Assembly (NCBI GenBank): GCA_017536285.1
Contig: JAFXHP010000080.1
Coordinates: 1-11,045, forward strand
DNA from: Clostridia bacterium
Lineage (GTDB): Bacteria; Bacillota_A; Clostridia; UMGS1883; HGM11501
Direction: 5' to 3'
Length of the DNA: 11,045 nucleotides
The notes below the pieces were generated by a model. That model saw only the letters and a program-made list of their open reading frames with translations. It searched no databases and had not been told where the DNA came from. The number at the start of each line of letters is the position of its first letter. Within the stretch, counting starts at the first letter, position 1. Made by a program: the position numbers and the translations under genes. Shown in pieces: positions 1 to 6,056 of this stretch.

Positions 1-567
1 ATAGGCATTACTCAAGCCAAGCTTGCAGAGCTTTCAGGAATACATCCGGTTTCTATAAGAAAATACGAAATAAATAAAATGGTTCCTCAAGCAGCACAGA
101 TTGACAGACTTGCAGAAGCTCTCGGCGTAAGCTCGTTTGCCCTTGCAGGCTTTGAAAATAATATCAGACTTGAAACCATAGGCGATTTTATGGGATTAAT
201 GATTATGCTCATTAAAACTAAAATCGTATCCATAAACGGAGAAAGAGAAGAAAACGGTATGATAAATACAGATACCGCTCAGTTTGTTATAAATCCGTTT
301 ATAACAAATTTCTTCGATGCAAAGACAGACAAAGCCAACTTATCTGCTAACACTATTTTGTATTACTTAAAGAATGAAAATATATTAAGCGATATTTTAA
401 AGTGGGAAAGAATTAACCATAGATACGAAAAATGTGCCGCAGAAATCTGCGACACATCCGATAAAGAGCTTATTAATATTTTAGAGGAATTGAAAGATCA
501 AAAAGAAGTTATTGAGCTTGAGCTTCAGCACTCTAATGTTCTTCTTGATACTGACCTTGCCAATTAA
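1..567 (+). CDS. XRE-family helix-turn-helix transcriptional regulator (5' end outside window)
   Basis: The reading frame is open from base 1, so the start lies left of the window; 188 codons and a TAA stop are visible. The first 50 or so residues read as the later helices of an XRE/Cro-C1 DNA-binding domain: TQAKLAELSGIHPVSIRKYE is the helix-turn-helix core, followed by the usual IDRLAEALGVS helix. An ATG at 79 falls inside this domain, so it is not the true start. The remaining 130 or so residues form a helical, charged C-terminal region that I do not recognise, possibly for dimerisation or ligand sensing. Repressors of this type are common on integrative elements and prophages, and the gene sits just inside a possible element end at guaA. 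It is probably co-transcribed with the 91-codon gene that follows after 14 bases. The family call is firm; its target and any link to a mobile element are inference. Confidence 0.85.
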   Translation: MGITQAKLAELSGIHPVSIRKYEINKMVPQAAQIDRLAEALGVSSFALAGFENNIRLETIGDFMGLMIMLIKTKIVSINGEREENGMINTDTAQFVINPFITNFFDAKTDKANLSANTILYYLKNENILSDILKWERINHRYEKCAAEICDTSDKELINILEELKDQKEVIELELQHSNVLLDTDLAN

Positions 568-581
568 CAAGGAGGTTCATT

Positions 582-857
582 ATGAAAAGAGAAAATAATT
601 TATTGAGCATATTTAAAAAAGAATTTTCAGGTTTTGGTTCTGAACTTTTAGAGAGTATAAGAGAAAGATACAATCAACATATAGATGATGCTGTTTTTAA
701 CGAAACTCTTCTAGGAATAGACAGAGCAACTGCTGCTTTAATCGAAGCAGGGATAGACGAAAATGAGGTTGTTAATCTTCTTGTGAAACATTGGGATTTA
801 AGACCGAGCGAAGCAAGGTCATTTATAGATTATCACAAACATTCATCCGAAGAATAA
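582..857 (+). CDS. Small hypothetical protein, 91 aa, likely mobile-element accessory
   Basis: A 91-codon gene with an excellent ribosome binding site (AAGGAGG at 569-575, six bases before the ATG), 14 bases after the XRE gene, so the two are very probably one operon. The product is acidic to neutral and predicted helical, with no signal peptide, membrane segment or metal-binding motif. The C-terminal part, including LLVKHWDLRPSEARSFI (about residues 66-82), resembles small uncharacterised proteins often met near regulators on clostridial integrative elements; this is recollection, not a search result. The region is visibly more AT-rich than guaA beside it. A bidirectional terminator follows about 40 bases downstream. 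I cannot assign a function. Confidence 0.7.
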   Translation: MKRENNLLSIFKKEFSGFGSELLESIRERYNQHIDDAVFNETLLGIDRATAALIEAGIDENEVVNLLVKHWDLRPSEARSFIDYHKHSSEE

Positions 858-865
858 ATTAAAAT

Positions 866-887
866 TGTACTCAAAATGCACTCAAAA
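866..887 (+). repeat. Tandem 11-base direct repeat, possible integrase arm-type sites
   Basis: TGTACTCAAAA (866-876) is followed directly by TGCACTCAAAA (877-887), with one mismatch in 11. It lies in non-coding DNA between the 91-codon gene and the terminator, 57-78 bases from the last codon of guaA. Short direct repeats close to one end of an integrated element are typical arm-binding sites of tyrosine recombinases. That role is inferred; only the repeat is seen. Confidence 0.5.
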
Positions 888-899
888 GGCAAAAAGAAA

Positions 900-939
900 C
901 CCCGAAAACCCTGATTTTCCAAGGCTTTCGGGGATTTTT
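900..939. terminator. Bidirectional intrinsic terminator between the left operon and guaA
   Basis: CCCCGAAA (900-907) pairs perfectly with TTTCGGGG (926-933), with CC/GG (909-910 with 923-924) extending the stem after one mismatch. On the + strand a run of five T (935-939) follows. On the - strand the run TTTCTTTTT (complement of 891-899) follows. It can therefore end both the convergent XRE operon and guaA, whose stop codon is at 944-946. Confidence 0.85.
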
Positions 940-943
940 CGTT

Positions 944-1945
944 TTATTCCCACTCGATTGTGCCTGTGGGCTTGGGAGTGAGGTCCATAAGCACACGGTT
1001 GATACCGGGTACTTCGGATGTGATTCTTTCTGTTATCTTATGAAGAACGCTGTAGGGAATTTCTTCGATTGTCGCTGTCATAGCGTCCTTTGTATTTACG
1101 GCACGGATAATTGCAGGCCATCCTTCGTAGCGGCTTTCATCCTTCACGCCAACGCTTGTCATATCGGGAACAACCACGAAATACTGCCATACCTTTTCAG
1201 CAAGTCCGCACTTGTCAAATTCGTCTCTTAAAATTGCATCGGCTTCACGAAGAGCAGCCAATCTGTCACGGGTGATTGCACCTAAGCATCTTACGCCGAG
1301 ACCGGGGCCGGGGAACGGCTGACGGTAAACCATAGCGTGAGGAAGACCGAGCGCCTCACCAACTACTCGTACCTCGTCCTTGAAAAGAAGCTTTAAGGGC
1401 TCAACTAAGCTGAACTTCAAGTCCTCGGGAAGACCGCCAACGTTATGATGGCTCTTTACAGCCTTCTTGCCTTCTGCCTGCTTTACACTTTCAAGTATAT
1501 CGGGATAAATTGTGCCCTGGGCAAGGAATGAAATACCTTCAAGCTTTCTTGCTTCGTCGGCAAATACATTAATGAACTCCGCACCGATGATTTTTCTCTT
1601 TCTTTCAGGATCTGCCACGCCTGCAAGAAGATTTAAGAAACGGTCTGTCGCATCAACATAGATAAGGTTTGCATCAAGCTCGTCCTTAAAAACTTTAACT
1701 ACGTTTTCAGACTCATCCTTACGCATAAGTCCGTGATTAACGTGTACACAGTAAAGCTGTTTTCCTATAGCTTTAATTAAAAGTGCTGCAACAACAGAAG
1801 AGTCAACTCCGCCGGATAAGGCAAGGAGCACCTTTTTGTCTCCAACCTGCTCACGAACAAGTGCCACCTGCTCTTCTATAAAAGCGTCAGCCAGTTCTTT
1901 TGTTGTTATACGTGCCATTGTATCGGGTCTTTTATTTGAATCCAT
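944..1945 (-). CDS. guaA: GMP synthase ATP-pyrophosphatase subunit (no glutaminase domain)
   Basis: Converts XMP to GMP with ATP and ammonia, the last step of cytosolic GMP synthesis. The 333-residue product has the N-type ATP-PPase P-loop SGGVDSS (residues 44-50), the following HVNHGLMRKDE segment, and the C-terminal dimerisation domain with QPFPGPGL and the family ending KPTGTIEWE. Full-length bacterial GuaA is about 510-530 residues and begins with a class I glutamine amidotransferase domain. That domain is wholly absent here, and none is encoded upstream in the window. The protein therefore matches the archaeal-type GuaAB subunit, with a glutaminase partner encoded elsewhere, or an enzyme that uses free ammonia. 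The ATG at 1945 is chosen because GGGAGG (1953-1958) lies eight bases upstream; a longer frame to 1993 would run into the promoter. It is monocistronic, with its own promoter and the bidirectional terminator downstream. The 3' end is a known target for integrating islands. Confidence 0.93.
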   Translation of the reverse strand: MDSNKRPDTMARITTKELADAFIEEQVALVREQVGDKKVLLALSGGVDSSVVAALLIKAIGKQLYCVHVNHGLMRKDESENVVKVFKDELDANLIYVDATDRFLNLLAGVADPERKRKIIGAEFINVFADEARKLEGISFLAQGTIYPDILESVKQAEGKKAVKSHHNVGGLPEDLKFSLVEPLKLLFKDEVRVVGEALGLPHAMVYRQPFPGPGLGVRCLGAITRDRLAALREADAILRDEFDKCGLAEKVWQYFVVVPDMTSVGVKDESRYEGWPAIIRAVNTKDAMTATIEEIPYSVLHKITERITSEVPGINRVLMDLTPKPTGTIEWE

Positions 1946-1981
1946 TTTAATTCCTCCCATGCACAATTTTATTTTTCCATA

Positions 1982-2010
1982 ATAATAGCACAAAAACGCA
2001 AAAATTTCAA
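1982..2010 (-). promoter_or_regulatory. Predicted sigma-A promoter of guaA
   Basis: On the - strand, the -35 box TTGAAA (2005-2010) and the -10 box TATTAT (1982-1987) are separated by exactly 17 bases. The start site would lie near 1975, giving a leader of about 30 bases. That is too short for a purine riboswitch, and I see no purine aptamer. Confidence 0.7.
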
Positions 2011-2051
2011 GTATTATTGCATATTTTTCTTTCCGTTATGCCTGAGGATTT

Positions 2052-2095
2052 TCAAATTTTATAAAAAAACCTTTTTCACCCATTAAAAAATTTGA
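2052..2095. repeat. AT-rich inverted repeat between threonine aldolase gene and guaA
   Basis: TCAAATTTT (2052-2060) and AAAATTTGA (2087-2095) are perfect 9-base inverted copies with 26 bases between. It lies just after the threonine aldolase stop codon and upstream of the guaA promoter. There is no good T-run after it, so it is at best a weak terminator or a 3'-end stabilising hairpin; it could also be chance in AT-rich DNA. Confidence 0.3.
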
Positions 2096-2101
2096 TATTT
2101 T

Positions 2102-3127
2102 TTATAAAAGTTCCGAAAGCCTGCCGACCGCTTCCTCAGTTGTCGCCCAGCTTGACGCAAAACGTACCACGGTATGGTCATCATCATATTTTTCCCAGAA
2201 ACCAAAAGCCACTTTTTCTTTAAGCTCTTCCATTTTCTTATTTTCAAGAATTATGAATATCTGATTTGTGACAGTCTCCATAAAGAAGCGATAGCCCTTT
2301 TCTCTGAAGATCGCTCTCATTTTATCTGCCATTTTTATGGCATGGCGACTTATTTCAAAATATAAATCATCGGTAAATAGAGTATCAAACTGCACCCCAA
2401 GAAGTCTTCCCTTGGCAATAAGTGCTCCGTGCTGTTTGATTTCAGTAAAAAAGTGTTTCGGTGCATTGTTATGAGTAAATACAACGGCCTCACCGCAAAG
2501 AGCACCCACCTTTGTTCCGCCGATATAGAAGACATCAGTAAGGTTGGCAACATCCGAAAGAGTAAGGTCGCTTCCTTCGCTCATAAGGCCGTAGCCAAGT
2601 CTTGCCCCATCCATATAAAGCGGAATTTCATATTTTCTGCACACCTTAGACAAAGCCGTAAGCTCCTCTTTTGTGTAAAGCGTTCCGTATTCGGTGGGAT
2701 GTGAAATATATACCATTCCCGGGAATACCATATGCTCGAAATTTGCATCGGCATAAAAGGTTTTTATGTAATTTTCAACCAGATCCGCTTTAAGCTTTCC
2801 GTTTTCGTGAGGAATGGCTAAAACCTTATGCCCTGTAAACTCTATTGCCCCTGCTTCGTGGGCACTTACGTGTCCCGTATCCGCACTTATTACACCTGCA
2901 TATGAGGAAAGAACGGTATCAATCACAATCTGATTGGTCTGTGTTCCGCCTGTTAACAAAAACACCTCTGCATCATCTTTGTTGCATGCCTTTTTTATTT
3001 TTTTCTTGGCAGAATCGGTATACTTGTCATGGCCGTATCCCGAAAGCTGTTCATAATTGGTTTCCATAAACCTTTCGAGTATTTTTATATGAGCACCTTC
3101 TGTGTAATCACTTTCAAATGACAGCAT
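2102..3127 (-). CDS. ltaE: Low-specificity L-threonine aldolase (PLP-dependent)
   Basis: Cleaves L-threonine or L-allo-threonine to glycine and acetaldehyde in the cytosol, using pyridoxal phosphate (fold-type I, beta-eliminating lyase family). In the 341-residue product I see LLTGGTQTN (residues 57-65), the phosphate-binding start of the cofactor site; GHVSAHEAGAIE (85-96), with His90 expected to stack on the cofactor; DGAR (173-176), with Asp173 facing the pyridine nitrogen; and YIGGTKVGALCGEA (201-214), with Lys206 as the Schiff-base lysine. The length is normal. The ATG at 3127 follows AAGGAGGAG (3133-3141) by five bases; the frame also runs open eight codons further, without support. It lies 63 bases downstream of the protease gene on the same strand, across a hairpin terminator, and I see no convincing promoter of its own, so read-through from the protease is possible. 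Substrate preference between threonine isomers cannot be read from sequence. Confidence 0.9.
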   Translation of the reverse strand: MLSFESDYTEGAHIKILERFMETNYEQLSGYGHDKYTDSAKKKIKKACNKDDAEVFLLTGGTQTNQIVIDTVLSSYAGVISADTGHVSAHEAGAIEFTGHKVLAIPHENGKLKADLVENYIKTFYADANFEHMVFPGMVYISHPTEYGTLYTKEELTALSKVCRKYEIPLYMDGARLGYGLMSEGSDLTLSDVANLTDVFYIGGTKVGALCGEAVVFTHNNAPKHFFTEIKQHGALIAKGRLLGVQFDTLFTDDLYFEISRHAIKMADKMRAIFREKGYRFFMETVTNQIFIILENKKMEELKEKVAFGFWEKYDDDHTVVRFASSWATTEEAVGRLSELL

Positions 3128-3160
3128 GATAACTCCTCCTTTAAAAATCATAATTAAAAT

Positions 3161-3187
3161 TAATACGCAGGCTGGGCCTGCGTATTA
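3161..3187 (-). terminator. Intrinsic terminator after the subtilisin-like protease gene
   Basis: A perfect 12-base inverted repeat (3161-3172 with 3176-3187) with a 3-base loop gives a GC-rich hairpin starting three bases after the protease stop codon. On the - strand it is followed by ATTTTAATTA, an imperfect T-tract, so some read-through into the threonine aldolase gene is plausible. Confidence 0.7.
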
Positions 3188-3190
3188 TCA

Positions 3191-4576
3191 TCATTCATAA
3201 TCCGGCATTTCGTAGCCGTCCCATCCGTCTGCATAACGTGCAACCCAAATCGCGTCCTTAAGGGTAACTGCTCCGTCCCCGTCAGCATCCGCTATTTTGG
3301 AATATCCTTCAATCATGCCGACTATGCAGTTTACAATTTTAAGAGCGTCTTTTGCATCAACTTCTCCGTCCATGTCAATATCTCCCACAGACTCAGCAAA
3401 ATAGTAATTGAGATATTTTTTCACATCAGCTAAACCATATCCACTATATGTATCATATCCGATAACACCAATATCGTCGGAAGCATATTTGATGATTTCC
3501 ATAAAATCATCATGGGAAAAATCCGCATCTATCTCACGAAAAAGTGCCGCAATTCCCGAAACAGTAGGTGCAGCAAAGCTTGTACCCTTACTCTGGAAAT
3601 ACTTATTGTTTTCCGGATTTGTTGAAAGGCAGGCAATATACGCACCATCACTTCCACCGGGGGCACATACATCAATTCCGTCATTGTACTGAGAATAGTC
3701 GCACACTGTTTTTTTATAGTCAACAGCACCGACAGCAATAACCCCGTCGTATGCTGCAGGATAGGAATATGCATTCGTTCCGTTATTGCCCATTGCCGCT
3801 ATCATTAAAACATTCTTGCTTGCAGCATAATTAACCGCTGCCTTCAAAGTCTCAGAATTGCTTCCTGTGCCAAGACTCATATTTATTATGTCACAGTCAT
3901 AATCGTCAACAGCCATTTTTATTGCATCTGCAACAAGGCTTACCTTTGCCTTTTTTTGATTGTCATCAAATATTTTAAGTGGAACACTCTTTGCCTCAGG
4001 CGCAACACCGCGGAATCCCACACTATTCATTTCAGCCGCAATCTGACCTGAAACCATAGTCCCGTGATTAACAGTATCCGTAACATCCTTGTTTTTATCT
4101 ACAAGATTATAACCTTCCAGTATATTTTCATAAAGGTCTCCGGTTATGTTACAGCCGGAGTCAATAACCGCTACCTTAACCCCGTCTCCCGTGTAGCCTT
4201 TATCAAGGGCATAGTCAGCATTTATAAGTTTCATATCCCACTTATATTTTTCATGCATAGGGTCATATTCAGAATAGTCCCCATAGAGATAAACATATGC
4301 ATTTTCTTCGTAAAATTCAACAATATCGGATTCTAAGCAGGAAGCAAATTCTTCCTCGTTCATTAAAGCGTAGTCCTTACCTTCATCTGCATAGAGGGAT
4401 ACAACAGAATCATTGAAGTAAACAATATATTCCTTTTCTTCCGCCTCTTCTTCAATTTCTCCCATGAATGCTTCGATATTCTCTGCCTCATATTCCTCCG
4501 CCGCTGCAAGATGCGGCATTGCGAGAACAACAACCAGAATCGTAAATAATGCTGTTATCTTCTTAAATAAGTTCAT
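3191..4576 (-). CDS. Secreted subtilisin-like serine protease with C-terminal dockerin-like module
   Basis: A 461-residue S8-family endopeptidase, expected outside the cell. Residues 1-26 are a signal peptide: basic MNLFKK, a hydrophobic core and an AAA cleavage site. A very acidic pro-region follows (about 27-110). The catalytic domain (about 115-392) has the full triad: Asp139 in AVIDSGC, His171 in NHGTMVSG and Ser333 in GTSFAAP, with Asn264 in AAMGNNG as the oxyanion residue. At 397-452 come two dockerin-type calcium loops: D399-I-D401-M-D403-G ending at D410, and D430-A-D432-G-D434-G ending at D441. This module may dock on a cohesin scaffold or only bind calcium. The ATG at 4576 is preceded by GGAGG (4584-4588), and a strong promoter lies upstream. 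Translation ends at TGA-TGA-TAA in frame. The enzyme class is firm; cohesin binding is inference. Confidence 0.93.
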   Translation of the reverse strand: MNLFKKITALFTILVVVLAMPHLAAAEEYEAENIEAFMGEIEEEAEEKEYIVYFNDSVVSLYADEGKDYALMNEEEFASCLESDIVEFYEENAYVYLYGDYSEYDPMHEKYKWDMKLINADYALDKGYTGDGVKVAVIDSGCNITGDLYENILEGYNLVDKNKDVTDTVNHGTMVSGQIAAEMNSVGFRGVAPEAKSVPLKIFDDNQKKAKVSLVADAIKMAVDDYDCDIINMSLGTGSNSETLKAAVNYAASKNVLMIAAMGNNGTNAYSYPAAYDGVIAVGAVDYKKTVCDYSQYNDGIDVCAPGGSDGAYIACLSTNPENNKYFQSKGTSFAAPTVSGIAALFREIDADFSHDDFMEIIKYASDDIGVIGYDTYSGYGLADVKKYLNYYFAESVGDIDMDGEVDAKDALKIVNCIVGMIEGYSKIADADGDGAVTLKDAIWVARYADGWDGYEMPDYE

Positions 4577-4632
4577 TTTTATTCCTCCAAAGCAAATAAG
4601 CTTCATATAAACACTGACATTCTACCAATTAT

Positions 4633-4661
4633 ATTTTAACACAACATCCGGACTGTGTCAA
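4633..4661 (-). promoter_or_regulatory. Predicted sigma-A promoter of the protease gene
   Basis: On the - strand a consensus -35 box TTGACA (4656-4661) and a -10 box TAAAAT (4633-4638) are separated by exactly 17 bases, followed by a leader of about 50 bases to the ATG at 4576. The first two T of the -35 box are also the last bases of the palindromic terminator of the preceding gene. Confidence 0.75.
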
Positions 4662-4702
4662 TAGAAAAGAGCGGAAGGCAATGCCTTCCGCTCTTTTCTA
4701 TT
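4660..4702 (-). terminator. Long perfect palindrome acting as terminator of the argS-helD-stalk protein operon
   Basis: Bases 4660-4680 and 4682-4702 are perfect inverted copies: 21 bases on each arm around a single central base. The core, GCGGAAGGCA and its complement, is GC-rich. On the - strand it is followed by TCTTTTCTATT, which serves as the T-tract. The palindrome contains the stop codon of the gene at 4698 and ends in the -35 box of the protease promoter. Confidence 0.8.
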
Positions 4703-6026
4703 CTATAGTATAATATACAAAACCTTCGTACACACCTAAGAATACAGACGCTTCATCGTCCGTAAGCTTTAATGCTCCGCTTTCATTTATATAGTACATA
4801 AAATTATCGTCAAGTCCTTTTGCCGCTATGCCGTCCTTATACAGAACAGGCGGTTCTTCCACAACAAGATTTTCACTTCCGAAGGGCTTAAAATCCGTTC
4901 CGTCGGGATTTGAAATAAACATCCTTCTTATGCTGTCGGAATAGAAATTGAAAAGATACTTCTCCTTATAGCACATAACATGCTCAAGATTAAGTCCGTA
5001 AACCATAATATCTTCGCCTGTTTCAACGTCAAATCTTCTGTAATTCATTGCACTGTCGCTGTAATAGATATATCCGTCAACCCACTCGGGATAAAGTGCT
5101 ATTTTTATAAGTTCTTCATCTTCCGAGCCGTCAGGTTTTGCACGTCTCATTTCCATCCCGGAAGTAAGATAATATACATATCCACCCTGATATTCCCATG
5201 GATTCTGGAATTCTCCGGTAACGTCAGTCACGTGATTTCCTTCCGTATCGTAAACAGAGGCATAATCGCCTTTGTCACACCATACTCCTCCGCCTTCAAT
5301 ATAGCCGACCATGACAACATTCTCAGTGATGGTTTTGCTTTCACAGCTTTCCACGTCGAAAAGCGTCACTTTTCCGCTTCCCAGAACAAAAACTTTATCT
5401 CCTTCTGCGTGTATCTTGCCGCCTTCTCCCATCACCTTTTCGCTTCCGTCCTTAAGGCTCACCCTGATAAGTTCATTTCCTCTTACGATAACAAGATAAT
5501 CAGAGACCATAACAGCACTGTCAACGCTTCCGGAAAGTGCCACTCTTTCCCTGATGTTTCCGTCCGTCCTTATAACAGCTGTTTCGCCATAGGAGGTTCT
5601 GTAAGCCCAGGCTCCTTTTTCTTCGGACCAGTAAACCTTTGCACCAAAATACTCTGCCACAAAGCGGAAAGGAACATAGAGCTTTCCGTCAATTCTCACC
5701 GTACTTTCGGGAAGAAGCATCTCCTGCTCATAGGTAAGTTTAAGTCCTCCGTCATTTTGTCTTATATAATTCTGTGAATATACCTTTTCAGGACTTTCAT
5801 TGGGAAAGTTAAGCATTCTCGGAGTGTCGTTTTTTTCCGCAACCGCATACTGCTCACTTGAGGGCATGAAATCAAGTTCAAGAATTCTTGCCAGATCCTC
5901 AAGAGGAACCATTGTGGTTCCGTTAAGCAATGTGCTTTTAATCTCCTCGCCGTCAATTTTTGCACCGAAGGATCAAAAACTTAAAAGCATAGTAAACAAT
6001 ATGGTAAATGCCACCAATTTTTTCAT
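4698..6026 (-). CDS. Secreted stalk-domain / beta-propeller protein, interrupted by in-frame TGA at codon 18
   Basis: Reading from the ATG at 6026 (AAAGGA about ten bases upstream) gives MKKLVAFTILFTMLLSF, a clear signal-peptide start. Then TGA at 5973-5975, then in the same frame SFGAKIDGEE and about 420 further codons to TAG at 4698. The downstream part has two motifs of the copper-amine-oxidase N-terminal-like 'stalk' domain, NGTTMVPLEDLARILEL and IDGKLYVPFRFVAEYFGAKVYW. From about residue 150 there are repeated Tyr/Val-rich strands with YxxGYxYY patterns (for example VDGYIYYSD), like a DUF5050-type beta-propeller. No enzyme motif is visible; the stalk domain does not imply oxidase activity. 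The intact frame downstream argues for a recent nonsense mutation, a sequence error, or readthrough. A shorter frame starting at TTG 5930 lacks the signal peptide and a good ribosome site. It is the third gene after argS and helD, 30 bases after helD. Confidence 0.75.
5973..5975 (-). other. In-frame TGA inside the signal peptide of the stalk-domain protein
   Basis: Codon 18 counted from the ATG at 6026 is TGA. The reading frame is unchanged on both sides, so this is a substitution-type interruption, not a frameshift. TGA is used as a normal stop in this genome (the protease gene ends in TGA-TGA) and tryptophan is encoded by TGG, so a recoded genetic code is unlikely. Confidence 0.85.
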
Positions 6027-6056
6027 ATAGTCATATCCTTTATAAATTATTTCCCT

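Noticed and set aside
79..567. Start of the XRE gene at ATG 79
   Set aside because: The frame is open back to base 1, and the helix-turn-helix core lies before this ATG, so the real start is outside the window.
1946..2101. Purine riboswitch before guaA
   Set aside because: The predicted transcript start leaves about 30 bases of leader, and the AT-rich sequence lacks the conserved purine-aptamer loops.
4980..5777. 265-codon open frame on the + strand
   Set aside because: It is antisense to the stalk-domain/propeller gene, whose translation shows clear domain motifs. The antisense product is rich in Ser, Phe, His and Ile without family features, and it has no good ribosome site or promoter.
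5973..5975. UGA recoding (Trp, Gly or Sec) as explanation of the in-frame TGA
   Set aside because: The protease gene ends in tandem TGA codons and Trp is encoded by TGG in guaA, so TGA is a stop here. No selenocysteine-type hairpin is evident, and Sec in a signal peptide would make no sense.
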